Shown here piece after piece: positions 10,412-19,730 of a DNA stretch of 64,000 nucleotides (the first letter of the stretch is position 1; every line of letters begins with the position of its first letter). The notes below the pieces were generated by a model, which saw nothing but the letters and a program-made list of their open reading frames with translations, was not told where the DNA came from and did no database searches. The stretch lies in contig BBFE01000001.1 in the NCBI GenBank assembly GCA_001313085.1, positions 62,001 through 126,000 on the forward strand, in the 5' to 3' direction. Source of the DNA: Paenibacillus sp. JCM 18996 (GTDB lineage: Bacteria > Bacillota > Bacilli > Paenibacillales > NBRC-103111). The position numbers were made by a program, and so were the translations under genes.

Positions 10412-11290
10412 ATGATCAAATGGGACGGGCATACCCACACGCAGTTTTGTCCTCATGGCAATGGGGAAGAACTTAGGCTTTATCTGGACAGGGCAGTGGA
10501 GCTCGGATTCGACCGGTACACGGTGAGCGAGCACCCTCCTTTGCCTGAAGGCTGGCTTGAAGACGAGAAGCTTTTTTTTAAGGAAATCGCGATGGAGCCT
10601 TGGGAACTTCCGGCTTATTTTGATCACGTGCTCAAAGCCAAGGAGGATTATCAAGGGAAGCTTGAAGTGACGGTCGGCCTGGAGCTGGATTTTCTGCCGG
10701 GCCAGGAATCGTTTTCGCTCAAGCTGATTGAGCCTTGGTCGCATCTGCTGGACGATTTGGTGGTGTCGGTGCACTATTTGCCTGGTACGGGGGGCATGCG
10801 ATGCATCGATTATACGACGGCAGATTTCCGAAAAGGCTTGATTGAGCACTATGGTTCGATGGAGCGGGTAGTCGAAGAGTACTACCGGCACGTGGAGCTG
10901 GCCATCGAATTTGCGGCCGGACTGCCGGGACGCAAACGTATCGGACACATCAATCTGATCGAGAAGTTTGCGAAGGAACTGCCTCCTGTCGATCCGTCCT
11001 CGATCGAGCATCATTTGAAGCGGCTGCTTCCGAAGCTTGTTCAATCGGGTGTAGGCGTCGACGTCAATACGGCGGGGCTCCGGGTATCCACCTGCGGCAA
11101 GCCGTACGTGCCGGCCTGGTTCATCGGCAAATGTATAGAAGAGGGCGTCCCGTGCGTATTCGGCTCCGATGCCCATCGTCCCAGTCATGTGGGACAGGAT
11201 TGGGAATGGTTTGAGCGGACTGTAAAGCGAATGCCGTTTAGTGTCGAGTCAGCAAGTCGTTACAGTACACTACAATATAAGGGGAGATAA
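10412..11290 (+). CDS. HisJ-type PHP-domain phosphatase
   Basis: An intact 292-residue PHP hydrolase. It carries the full set of metal ligands in order: DGHTHTQFCPHG, YTVSEHPPLP, VTVGLELDFLPG, DLVVSVHYLPG, RIGHINLIEKF and VFGSDAHRPSHVG. This is the layout of histidinol-phosphatase HisJ/HisK, which removes phosphate from histidinol phosphate. ATG 10412 sits 5 bases after the preceding stop, with GGGAGGGAG inside the end of that gene, so translation is probably coupled. Because it lies in a sugar catabolic operon with no other his genes, a sugar phosphate substrate is as likely as histidinol phosphate; sequence cannot decide. Confidence 0.82.
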   Translation: MIKWDGHTHTQFCPHGNGEELRLYLDRAVELGFDRYTVSEHPPLPEGWLEDEKLFFKEIAMEPWELPAYFDHVLKAKEDYQGKLEVTVGLELDFLPGQESFSLKLIEPWSHLLDDLVVSVHYLPGTGGMRCIDYTTADFRKGLIEHYGSMERVVEEYYRHVELAIEFAAGLPGRKRIGHINLIEKFAKELPPVDPSSIEHHLKRLLPKLVQSGVGVDVNTAGLRVSTCGKPYVPAWFIGKCIEEGVPCVFGSDAHRPSHVGQDWEWFERTVKRMPFSVESASRYSTLQYKGR

Positions 11291-11292
11291 CG

Positions 11293-12356
11293 ATGTCCAA
11301 ATTAAAAAAATCGGCGTGATCGGAGCAGGTTCCATTTCGGAGGTTCATTTTAACGCTTATCAAAAAAAATCAGGATGTCGAGCTCTATGCCGTCTGTGAT
11401 TTGAATGAGCAGCGGGCGAAGGATAAGGCCGAACAGTATGGCGCTTCCAAGGTATACACGGATTATAGCCAATTGCTCGCCGACAAGGACATCGATGCGG
11501 TCAGTATCTGCACCTGGAACAACACCCACGCCAAGATCAGCATCGACGCCCTGCAGGCTGGGAAGCACGTGCTTGTTGAAAAGCCGCTGTGCAAAACAGT
11601 GGAAGAAGCTTTGCAAGTGGAGAAGGCGGTACAGGAGAGCGGGAAGCTGCTGCAGGTCGGTTTTGTCCGCCGGTACGCCTCCAATACGCAAATTCTAAAG
11701 CAGTTTATCGATGCCGGGGAGTTGGGCGAAATCTACTACGCCAAAGCGTCCTGCTTGCGTCGGTTAGGCAATCCGGGAGGATGGTTTTCGGATAAGGAAA
11801 GATCCGGCGGCGGCCCTCTCATCGACCTAGGCGTCCACGTCATCGATATATGCTGGTACCTGATGGGCAAGCCGAAGGTCAAATCGATCAGCGCCAACGT
11901 GTACAACAGATTAGGCAACCGCTCCAATGTCAAGAATCTTTCTTTCTACAAAGCGGCGGATTACGATGCGAGCAAGAACACGGTTGAAGATATGGCGAAT
12001 GCCTTAATCCGGTTTGATAACGGCGCTTCTTTGGCTGTGGACGTCAGCTTTACCCTCCATGCCAAGAAGGATGAACTGGCGGTAAAATTGTACGGGGACA
12101 AAGGCGGGGCGGAATTGGAGCCGGAATTGGCCATTGTCGGCGAGAAATACGACACCGTGCTGAATCTGACGCCGCAGGTGGATCACCTGTCGTTCGATTT
12201 TGCGTATGCCTTCCAGAACGAAATCAACCACTACGTGGACAGCATCCTCGGCCGCAAAAAAGACGCTGAGTCCGGTGCAGGACGGCGTGGAAATGATGAA
12301 AATTTTATGCGGCATCTATGAATCCGGGGAAAAAAGGCATTGAAATTCATTTCTGA
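11293..12356 (+). CDS. Gfo/Idh/MocA-family oxidoreductase (4)
   Basis: A dehydrogenase of about 350 residues, resembling the inositol/sugar dehydrogenase branch. The corrected start is MSKLKKIGVIGAGSISEVHF. Further motifs are HVLVEKPLCKTVEEAL, GFVRRYA, and GGWFSDKERSGGGPLIDLGV followed by HVIDICWYLMG, with the catalytic Asp/His pair. Two nearby runs carry opposite errors: A 11304-11310 is one short and A 11362-11369 is one long. Two more breaks at 12256-12261 and 12330-12336 restore the family ending GIYESGEKGIEIHF and TGA 12354-12356. ATG 11293 follows GGGGAGAT. Confidence 0.82.
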
Positions 12357-12436
12357 CAAGCACAAAAGCTCTGCTGAGGCGGGTCCTTTTTTTGCAAGCT
12401 GATTTGAAGAGTTATACATTAATTGGTTTTTTCTGG

Positions 12437-12450
12437 TAGAAGCGCTTACA
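12437..12450. promoter_or_regulatory. cre-like operator upstream of dehydrogenase 5
   Basis: TAGAAGCGCTTACA matches the catabolite-responsive element TGWAANCGNTNWCA at 12 of 14 positions, including the central AAGCGCTT. It lies 30 bases before the ATG at 12481, where CcpA or another LacI-family protein would repress. Confidence 0.5.
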
Positions 12451-12480
12451 AAAAACAGCCTGACATTGAAGGAGGAGAAC

Positions 12481-13713
12481 ATGAATCCGATTAAAGCGGC
12501 ATTAATTGGGATAGGCGGATTTGGGAAGGCCCATACTGAAATCATCTCCCGTTTAACTCGGGAGGGCGTATTGTCGTGCCCAGCATTTTGCGAACCCAAT
12601 GCGGATAAATCGCCAGAGCAGAAGGAGCAATTGGAAGCGATCGGAGCTCGGCATTATGCCGATTATCGAGAAATGCTGAAGCATCCCGGCCTGGATTTTG
12701 TCGTCATTGCCACGCCGATCCCCTTACATAAACAAATGTGCATCGATGCCCTGGAAACCGGAATTCCCGTACTGCTCGAGAAGCCCCCGGCTGTGGCCAT
12801 TGAGGACCTGGATGCAATGATCGAGGTGCAGCGGCGGACAGGCCGACTGGCGGCGGTGCAGTTCCAGAATACCTCGGGAAAAGCGTTCCGGCTCATGCTG
12901 CAGCAATTACGGGAAGGTCTGATCGGCGAATTGAAAACGGTCACAGCTGTCGGCATGTGGAAAAGAACGCAGCAGTACTACGACCGGACTTACTGGGCAG
13001 GCGCCATTGTATATAACGGGGAATACGTGCTGGACGGCACGCTTTGCAACCCTTTTGCCCATTTGGTGCATAACGCATTGCTGGCTGCAGGCGCCGGCCA
13101 TGCCGCACAAGCCGAGCCGAAATGGGTTCAGGCGGAGCTGTACAAAGGGCATGATATTGAGTCGGAGGACACCGCCTGTGTAAGAGTAATGACCAAAAAC
13201 GACGTACTGGTCCATATATACACCACTTTATGCAATGCCGCGAACGAAACTCCTTATATCAAAGTGGAAGGTACCGCCGGACAGCTGCACTGGACATACG
13301 AGAATAAGCTGACCTACACCGATGAGCAGGGGAAAACTGAGAATTACTCGTTTGGAGACGAAAGTTTGCTCCGCAACATGTACATCAATATGATTCAAAA
13401 TACACGGGGGGAGGAGGACGAATTATTTTGTTCGCTTGCCGAAAGCCGCAGCTTTCTGTTGACGGCCAACGGCGCATTTACTTCGACAGGCCGTATCCAC
13501 CCGATACCTAAAGAGGCTCTGGATATCCGACCTGAGGAGGATACGATTGCCACCACCATACCAGGCATTCGAGAACTGTTCTCTGAGGCTTCCGAGAGAG
13601 GCAAGCTCTTTTCTGAGCTCTCCATTCCGTGGAGCGTACCCGGTGCCAAAGTCGAGATGTCCGGTTACAGGAAGCTTCGGTTGCCAATGTCAGATGTTCT
13701 GCCCGAATCGTAA
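12481..13713 (+). CDS. Gfo/Idh/MocA-family oxidoreductase (5), long form
   Basis: An intact 410-residue protein, longer than the usual 330-350. It begins MNPIKAALIGIGGFGKAHTE (GxGxxG) and has VLLEKPPAVAIEDLDAM, AAVQFQNTSGKAFRLM, and CNPFAHLVHNALLAAG in the C-terminal domain. The extra length is in the C-terminal region, including SFLLTANGAFTSTGRIHPIP. ATG 12481 follows AAGGAGGAGAAC. It is separated from gene 4 by 124 bases with a cre-like site, so it may be independently controlled. The family is clear; the substrate is not. Confidence 0.85.
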   Translation: MNPIKAALIGIGGFGKAHTEIISRLTREGVLSCPAFCEPNADKSPEQKEQLEAIGARHYADYREMLKHPGLDFVVIATPIPLHKQMCIDALETGIPVLLEKPPAVAIEDLDAMIEVQRRTGRLAAVQFQNTSGKAFRLMLQQLREGLIGELKTVTAVGMWKRTQQYYDRTYWAGAIVYNGEYVLDGTLCNPFAHLVHNALLAAGAGHAAQAEPKWVQAELYKGHDIESEDTACVRVMTKNDVLVHIYTTLCNAANETPYIKVEGTAGQLHWTYENKLTYTDEQGKTENYSFGDESLLRNMYINMIQNTRGEEDELFCSLAESRSFLLTANGAFTSTGRIHPIPKEALDIRPEEDTIATTIPGIRELFSEASERGKLFSELSIPWSVPGAKVEMSGYRKLRLPMSDVLPES

Positions 13714-14061
13714 GGGTAGCCGAGCCCCTCATCAGCACGCAAGATCCATGAAAATGTACAGCCCTTGACCAAGAGGATACGAGAATGTCCGGATCATCGC
13801 ACTGCGTCGTGCGTGAGCATTGGCCATCGGGTTATTGAAAATATACCGTCCGCATATATAACCCAGACATGAGGGAGATTCCTTTTTTTAAAAGCGAGAG
13901 AACGTTTAGTTAGAGCTTGACCGGTGCATAGTATCAGAATTTGTACAAATTTATACACGGCAAAGCATAAAAAAACACACCAGCTTGAACAAATGTTTCA
14001 ACGCCTTTGATAACGGGTAATAACCAAAGGTTTCTATTAGGAATTGATAGGAGGGCTATTA
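13714..14061. other. Intergenic region before ggt
   Basis: I see no gene in these 348 bases and no clear terminator for the dehydrogenase. AGGAGGG near 14050 is the ribosome site of ggt. The sequence around the ggt start, TGAAAGCGCTTAAT at 14061-14075, resembles a cre site, but it overlaps codons and may be chance. Confidence 0.4.
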
Positions 14062-16126
14062 TTGAAAGCGCTTAATTTATTGCTTGTGTCGGTTGTTATT
14101 TCTTTCTCTGTCGCAACACCTGCTCTGTCAGCTGTGCCAGGTATCGATCCGTCGGCAGAAGGAGCTTCAAAAGGCATTGTAGCTGTGTCCCATCCCTTGG
14201 CTGCCCAAGCAGGGCGAATGATTCTGGAACGAGGAGGGAATGCGGTCGACGCCGCTGCTGCCATCCAAATGGCTCTGAATGTCGTGGAACCGATGATGTC
14301 AGGCATCGGCGGTGGCGGTTTTATGATGATCTATAAGAAGGACACCAATGAAATCTCGATCATCGACAGCCGCGAAGTTGCTCCCGAGCATGTCACCCCC
14401 CAGCTGTTTCTGGATGCGAAAGGAGAGCCGGTTCCTTTTGAAGAGCGCCACACGAACGGCAAAGCGGTAGGGGTGCCAGGAACGTTAAAAGGAGTCGAGA
14501 CGGCGCTGGCGAAATACGGGACTAAGACGCTTTCCCAGGTCATCGACCCGGCTATCGGCTATGCCGAACAAGGCGTCCCGGTCAATTGGCTACCGCCAAA
14601 TACATACAAAGCAATAAAGCGAAGCTGGAAAAATTCGGGACGGCAGCCAGCGTTTTCGTACCCAACGGTTCACCTCTAAAGGAAGGAGATTTGCTTGTAC
14701 AGCGGGATCTGGCCAAAACGTTAAAGCTGATTAAGGAGAAAGGCTCCAATGTGTTGTACAACGGCGAAGTGGGCGAAGCCCTGGTTGCCGAAGTCAACAA
14801 GAGCGGCGGTTCCATGACGATGGATGATGTCAGAAAATATACGGCAAAGCAGCGGGAGCCCGTAAGAGGCACCTATCGCGGTTTTGAAGTGGCTTCCATG
14901 TCTCCGCCAAGCTCTGGCGGTCTCACCGTTCTGCAAATCCTAAAGCTGATGGAGGGCTACGATGTCCAAAAGATGGGGGTCAATTCGGCCGATTATTTGC
15001 ATCATTTGATCGAGTCCATGCATTTGGCCTACGCAGACCGTGCTGCATATATGGCGGATGAGGATTTTTTTATCCCGTGCCAAAACAAGGACTGCTGGAC
15101 GACCAATACATCAGCAAGAGAAGAGAGCTGATTGATCCGACCCGGGCAACCGCTTCGATTAAAGCGGGCGACCCTTGGAAATATGAAAACAAAACAGCGG
15201 CGCCAAAACCAAAGGTCCAAGAGGAGAAACCGATTGGCCAAACGACGCATTTCTCCGTTATGGATCAATGGGGCAATATGGTGTCTTATACGACCACGAT
15301 TGAAATGGAGTTCGGTTCCGGTATTATGGTGCCCGGCTACGGATTCATGCTGAACAACGAGATGACCGATTTCGATGCGGTGCCCGGCGGAGTGAATCAG
15401 GTGGAACCGGGCAAGCGGCCCCGGAGCAGTATGTCGCCTACACTGGTTTTGAAGGACGGGAAACCGTTCATGGCCGTCGGATCACCCGGCGGGCCGACCA
15501 TCATCGCTTCCGTTGCGCAGACGATCATGAATGTGATCGACCACAAGCTTCCGATTCAACAGGCGATTGTCACTCCGCGTATTTATTCAAGCTCTTATCC
15601 GAATGTCGATTGGGAACCTGGGATCGATCAGGATGTCGTACTCGCGCTGCTGGGCAAAGGGCATCGAATGGCGGAAAAACCGGATAATATCGGGAACGTC
15701 CAGGCGGTTATTTTCGATGCCGATAGCGGCAGGATGTACGGGGGAGCGGACAACACGCGGGAAGGCACAGTGCTTGGCGTTGATGGCGTAACCTTTACGG
15801 CGAACAGGCCGAGCCCGGCACAGCCGCAGGAGCAAGCCACGTTCACACTGAAGATTAACGGGCTCGCCTACCCTTACACCGCCTCCCAGGTGATGATCAA
15901 GGATGGCAGCAGTTATATCGCCGCGGATAAACTGATCCTTGGCCTCGGAAACGACGAAATCAAGCTGAAAGTAAACAAGCTTGAAATTAATGGCACTCTT
16001 TATCTGCCTGTGAGAGCAACCGCCGAATCGTTGGGTTACAACGTATCCTGGGATAATGATAGCCGCACAGTGCTTTTACAGAAGGAAACGGATAAAGGGT
16101 CAGACGAGGTGGAAAAAAGCCTATAA
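14062..16126 (+). CDS. ggt: Gamma-glutamyltransferase with C-terminal copper-amine-oxidase-like domain
   Basis: A secreted enzyme of about 690 residues that transfers or hydrolyses gamma-glutamyl groups from glutathione, polyglutamate or glutamine. The start is read as TTG 14062, spaced from TAGGAGGG, giving a signal peptide that ends near PALSA. The large subunit begins SKGIVAVSHPLAAQAGRMIL with GGNAVDAAAAIQMALNVVEP and GIGGGGFMM. The autoprocessing Thr opens the small subunit in GQTTHFSVMDQWGNMVSYT, and the substrate loops are PGKRPRSSMSPT and AVGSPGGPTI. After the normal GGT end at GTVLGVDG, about 110 residues follow that match the copper amine oxidase N-terminal-like (stalk) domain, with INGTLYLPVRATAESLGYNV. 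Breaks: 14589 (a lost G) and T run 15066-15072. Confidence 0.88.
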
Positions 16127-16748
16127 GGAAGATAAGTATAAAATTACGAGATAGAAGCAAGTGTGTAATTGATAAGGTCTGTATATGACGGATTGCCACG
16201 TCTAGCGGATTCCCTAAACAAAAAAAACCCGACCTCCTCTATTTTAGAGAAGATCGGGTTTTTTTGTTCGACATTCTTAATCCTTTTGGAAGCTTCAATA
16301 TGAAAATAAAAAAGCAGCTCGGATTTCACCGTTGCTGCCTAATGCGTTAATTTCCATTCTGTAGTGCTCAGTTCCTTCACGTTAAGCTGGATAATAAGAA
16401 ACTCCAAGTCGCAATGGCGCCTGGAGAAGAAGCCTTGAACAAATGGAAGAAAAGGCTGGTGCTATTACATTCGTTCAGGGGGAAGAAATTTAATAATCCT
16501 TTGAAAGTTCACCCAAAAGGAAGCTTGCAAAAAAATTCTTACGCGGGATTGTCCCTTTCGTTAGACAGTGAAAAAAAGAAGTCCATAGTAGTATGGATTA
16601 ACTTTTGTCTACCGGAGGGGGTTTTCATATTTGACTTTTAAGGTTCCTAAGACGCATCTTTCTGCATAAGTTATACCATGGGGATGGTCTAAATGAAAAA
16701 ACAAACATATAATATGAATGCGTTTTCACTAAATGAAGGAGTGATCCG
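16127..16748. other. Intergenic region after ggt
   Basis: About 620 bases. It holds a bidirectional terminator at 16220-16265. From 16330 to 16690 there is no gene I recognise; a 75-codon open frame at 16414-16641 lacks a ribosome site and a recognisable product. AAGGAGTGATCC before 16749 is the ribosome site of the next gene. Confidence 0.4.
16220..16265. terminator. Bidirectional rho-independent terminator
   Basis: AAAAAACCCGA pairs with TCGGGTTTTTT across a 24-base interior that itself contains CTCT-ATTTT-AGAG. Flanking A and T tracts allow function on both strands; on the plus strand it ends the ggt transcript. Confidence 0.8.
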
Positions 16749-17689
16749 GTGAAAAGGAAAACTTTATTGTTCCGGCCAGGCTTCCTGGCAAAGGTAATGA
16801 TCCTCTGTCTGACTTTGCTCCAAATCCCTGTCATCCTTCATACACATGATTCCCTCACAAATCATTCTTATGCTGCCTCAGCTGACCGTCCAATATATAA
16901 ATCCACTTATCTTTGGAAGACGAAAGAACTGCTGGACAACCGGGTGAGCACATTTCAATTTCTTGAGCAAAACGGTGTTAATCTTCTGTTTTTTGCAAAT
17001 TGATCCGAGTGTTTCCAAGGCCGGTTACCGCTCTTTTATCCGGGAGGCCGCAGGCCGGGGCATTGAGGTTCATGCTTTAGGCGGAGCTGCCAACTGGGTA
17101 CTTCCGGACCAGCAAATTAACCTGTACAAATTTATCGAGTGGGTACGGGTTTACAACGACAGCGCGCCGGTCCAGTCCAGGTTTAAGGGAATCCATCTCG
17201 ATGTAGAGCCTTACGTCACAAAAGAGTGGGCAAATGATCCCGACAAGATGATAGGATTATGGAGAGATACGATTAGCGGCTTTGTGGAAGAAATGAAAAT
17301 GGATACGCCTGGTTTGACCGCCGGAGCGGATATGCCGTCTTGGCTGGAAAACTTGTATGTCTACGACGAACTGGGAGTCCGCACCACCTTATCCAATTGG
17401 ATGATCCGCACTCTGGACCAAACGACACTGATGGCTTATCGCGACAATGCAGCCGATATCATAAACAGTGTATCCGTTGAAATGAATGAAGCAGAGAAGA
17501 GCGGCAAGCCCCTTATTGTTGCGGTGGAAACTTTGCCAAGCAGCGAAGGTCCCATTACCTTTTACAATAAAGGAAGAGCTGCAATGATGAAGGAACTGGG
17601 CATAGTAAACGATACCTTAAAAAAGCCGGGCCCCCTATACAGGATATGCGGTTCATGATTTTGCCGGATGGTCCGGTTTAAAGGAGTAA
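16749..17689 (+). CDS. Exported TIM-barrel-like protein of unknown function (paralogue A)
   Basis: A protein of about 310 residues whose function I do not recognise. GTG 16749 follows AAGGAGTGATCC and starts a signal peptide with KVMILCLTLLQIPVILHTH. The body is KSTYLWKTKELLDNR, GVNLLFLQIDPSVS, EVHALGGAANWVLP, FKGIHLDVEPYV, TTLMAYRDNAADII, LIVAVETLPSSEGPITFY and GYAVHDFAGW. The repeated strand-ending acidic residues (LQIDP, LDVEP, VETL) suggest a glycoside-hydrolase-like barrel with catalytic Glu/Asp. It is closely similar to the C-terminal half of the SLH-anchored protein at 41515. Breaks are in the T run 16989-16994 and near 17630; the corrected stop is TAA 17687-17689. A role on the cell wall or an external glycan is inference. 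Confidence 0.7.
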
Positions 17690-17714
17690 AAAATGAACAA
17701 ACCATTATAAATTT

Positions 17715-17740
17715 GATCTGCTCCAGGGCAGATCTTTTTT
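17715..17740 (+). terminator. Rho-independent terminator
   Basis: GATCTGC-TCCAGG-GCAGATC gives a perfect 7-base-pair stem followed by six T, 26 bases after the preceding stop. Confidence 0.8.
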
Positions 17741-17899
17741 GCATGTGCACACCGGACAAAAAAAACGGGAGTCCTATCAACATTTTTTGCACAATATGAT
17801 TTGCGGCTGTTTAACTTTCCTTATATATGGGTATAAATAATAGGTGTGCTAAACTACAATCTGGCATAGGTATATTTAAATTCTGGAGGTTGTTTATTA

Positions 17900-18101
17900 A
17901 TGGAAACAGGAACAGTGAAATGGTTTAACGCGGAAAAAAGGGTTTGGCTTTATCGAAAGAGAGGGCGGCGAGGATGTGTTTGTCCACTTCTCTGCCATCC
18001 AGGGTGAAGGCTTCAAATCGTTGGATGAAGGCCAACGTGTACAATTTGATGTCGTACAAGGCCAACGCGGTCCGCAAGCGGAGAACGTTGTGAAACTTTA
18101 A
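17900..18101 (+). CDS. Cold shock protein, CspA/CspB family
   Basis: A 66-residue nucleic-acid-binding OB fold that binds single-stranded RNA and DNA and acts as an RNA chaperone. The sequence starts [20 protein letters not shown], with RNP1 (KGFGFIE) and RNP2 (VFVHFSAI) both complete, and ends AENVVKL. ATG 17900 follows TGGAGGTTG. One extra A in the run 17934-17939 breaks the frame at codon 12; the rest is exact. TATAAATAAT at about 17830 could be its -10. The long leader of 60 or more bases is usual for csp genes. Confidence 0.9.
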
Positions 18102-18113
18102 ACCAACCCAATT

Positions 18114-18151
18114 GGCCTGTTCTTGCCGATGTGTCAAGAGCAGGCTTTTTT
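18114..18151 (+). terminator. Terminator of the cold shock gene
   Basis: GCCTGTTCTTG pairs with CAAGAGCAGGC around CCGATGTGT (one T bulged), followed by six T; 13 bases after the csp stop. Confidence 0.8.
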
Positions 18152-18160
18152 CGTGTGCAC

Positions 18161-18198
18161 AAAAAAAAAGAGCCCGGAAAGCTGCCTTCCCAAGCTCC
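18161..18198 (-). terminator. Terminator of the CBS/CorC gene
   Basis: On the minus strand GAGCTTGGGAAGG-CAG-CTTTCCGGGCTC forms a stem with two mismatches, followed by nine T. It faces the csp terminator, insulating the convergent genes. Confidence 0.75.
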
Positions 18199-18211
18199 TC
18201 TCGTTTATTGT

Positions 18212-19570
18212 TCAACCGGTTCCAACGTCTGTTTTTTTCTGCAATTTACGAAGCCTTACCCTGGATATCCGCAAATTGTCCGTTTCCTCGACAACCAATT
18301 CAAAATCCTCGCTGCACTTCACTTGCTGTCCTTTGCTTGGAGGAATCTCTACTTTCGAATACATCCAACCGCCAATCGTGTCGTAATCTTCCGTATCTAT
18401 CTCAAGTCCAAAATGTTCGTTTACAGTATCAATCAGCAGCAAGCCGTCAATGGAATAAGTATCATCAGGCAATTTTTTCAATGCTTGCGCGTTCTTCGTC
18501 AAATTCGTCCTGTATTTCCCCCACAATTTCCTCGATAATATCCTCGACCGTGACCAGGCCTGAAGTGCTCCGTACTCATCGATCAAAATAGCCATCTGTG
18601 ACTTCTTCTTCTGCATAACCTTCAGCAGTTCGCTGATCTGCATAGATTCCGGTACATTCAGTATCGGTCTTATAATGGTTCTAATATCCTCAAGATCGGT
18701 GTATTTCAAAAGGTCTTTGATATGGACAAAACCGATGATGCTGTCTTTATCCGTTTCACAAATCGGAAATCTCGTATGCATTTCATCTAAAGCGGCCTGG
18801 CGCTGTTCTTCATAGCTGCTGTTCGCGTATAAACAAACCATTTCTGTCCGCGGAATCATAACTTCTCTAGCCGTAGTATCCGCAAAGTTAAATATATTAT
18901 CAACAAGCTTCAATTCATTATTGTCAATGAAACCGCTCCTGTTGCTTTCCTTCATTAAAATCCGGATTTCTTCCTCCGTATGGGCTTGATCATGCTCTGC
19001 CGCCGGCTCGATTCCGGATAAGCGCAGCATCCAGTGGGACAAACCGTTCAGCATCCAGATAAACGGATACATGATTCTATACAGAAGCACCATCGGAGCC
19101 GCCGACAACATCGATACATTCTCCGCTTTTCGAATCGCGTACGTTTTGGGAAATTGTTCCCCTAAGGTGATATGGAATATAGTAATAAGAATGAAGCCGA
19201 CTAAAAAAGGAAACCGAATGAAGCCATACATCACTCAATCCCATCTTGATAAAAAAAGAGGCTCCAGCATTTTGGAGACAGTGGGCTCGCCGATCCATCC
19301 CAAACCAAGGGAAGCGAGCGTGATGCCGAGCTGGCAGGCGGATAAATAGGCGTCCAGATTGTTTAATATTTTCTTGGTGTATTTCGCGTTGCGGTGTCCT
19401 TCCTCTGCGAGCGAATCGATGCGGCTGCTCCTTACCTTAACCAAAGCGAATTCCGCGGCGACGAAGAAAGCGTTCAGCAGTACAAGAACCAGAACAATAA
19501 CAAGATTTAACCAAATGGGTAACGGGTCGTTACTCAATAATATCCCTATCCGAGCCACGCGGCTGGACAG
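18212..19570 (-). CDS. HlyC/CorC (hemolysin) family membrane protein with CBS domains
   Basis: An integral membrane protein of about 440 residues related to CorC/YhdP-type Mg2+ or metal exporters. The N-terminal DUF21 domain has LNLVIVLVLVLLNAFFVAAE, SACQLGITLASLGLGWIGEP and FLVGFILITIFHITLGEQFP. Two CBS motifs follow (TAREVMIPRTEMVCLYAN and MQISELLKVMQKKKSQMAIL), then the C-terminal CorC_HlyC domain ending LRISRVRLRKL. Breaks are in the A run 19251-19257, near 18475 and in 18505-18590. AAAGGAGGT at 19574-19582 is the ribosome site; the start could be CTG 19570 or GTG 19558, as no ATG is near. It stands alone on the minus strand. Confidence 0.8.
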
Positions 19571-19730
19571 GTACACCTCCTTTAAATGTAAAATCCGGAT
19601 TACGGCGCTCCCAGTTTAAGTTTGGACCATTTCACCGTCAATTTCCCAATGGACTCACCCCACAACATTTTTTGCAGTATAAAATATCTTTATTATACAG
19701 GTTATTCGATTAGTATTCAAAAGAAGATAT

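Noticed and set aside
10331..11188. A 285-codon open frame on the minus strand
   Set aside because: It is antisense to the PHP phosphatase, which has complete metal motifs.
14061..14075. cre site at the ggt start codon
   Set aside because: The match is partial at the last two bases and overlaps codons for Lys-Ala-Leu; I cannot tell it from chance.
17900..18101. Programmed frameshifting in the cold shock gene and other A/T-run breaks
   Set aside because: The breaks affect too many unrelated genes, in both directions, with no shared stimulatory stem; sequence error is simpler.
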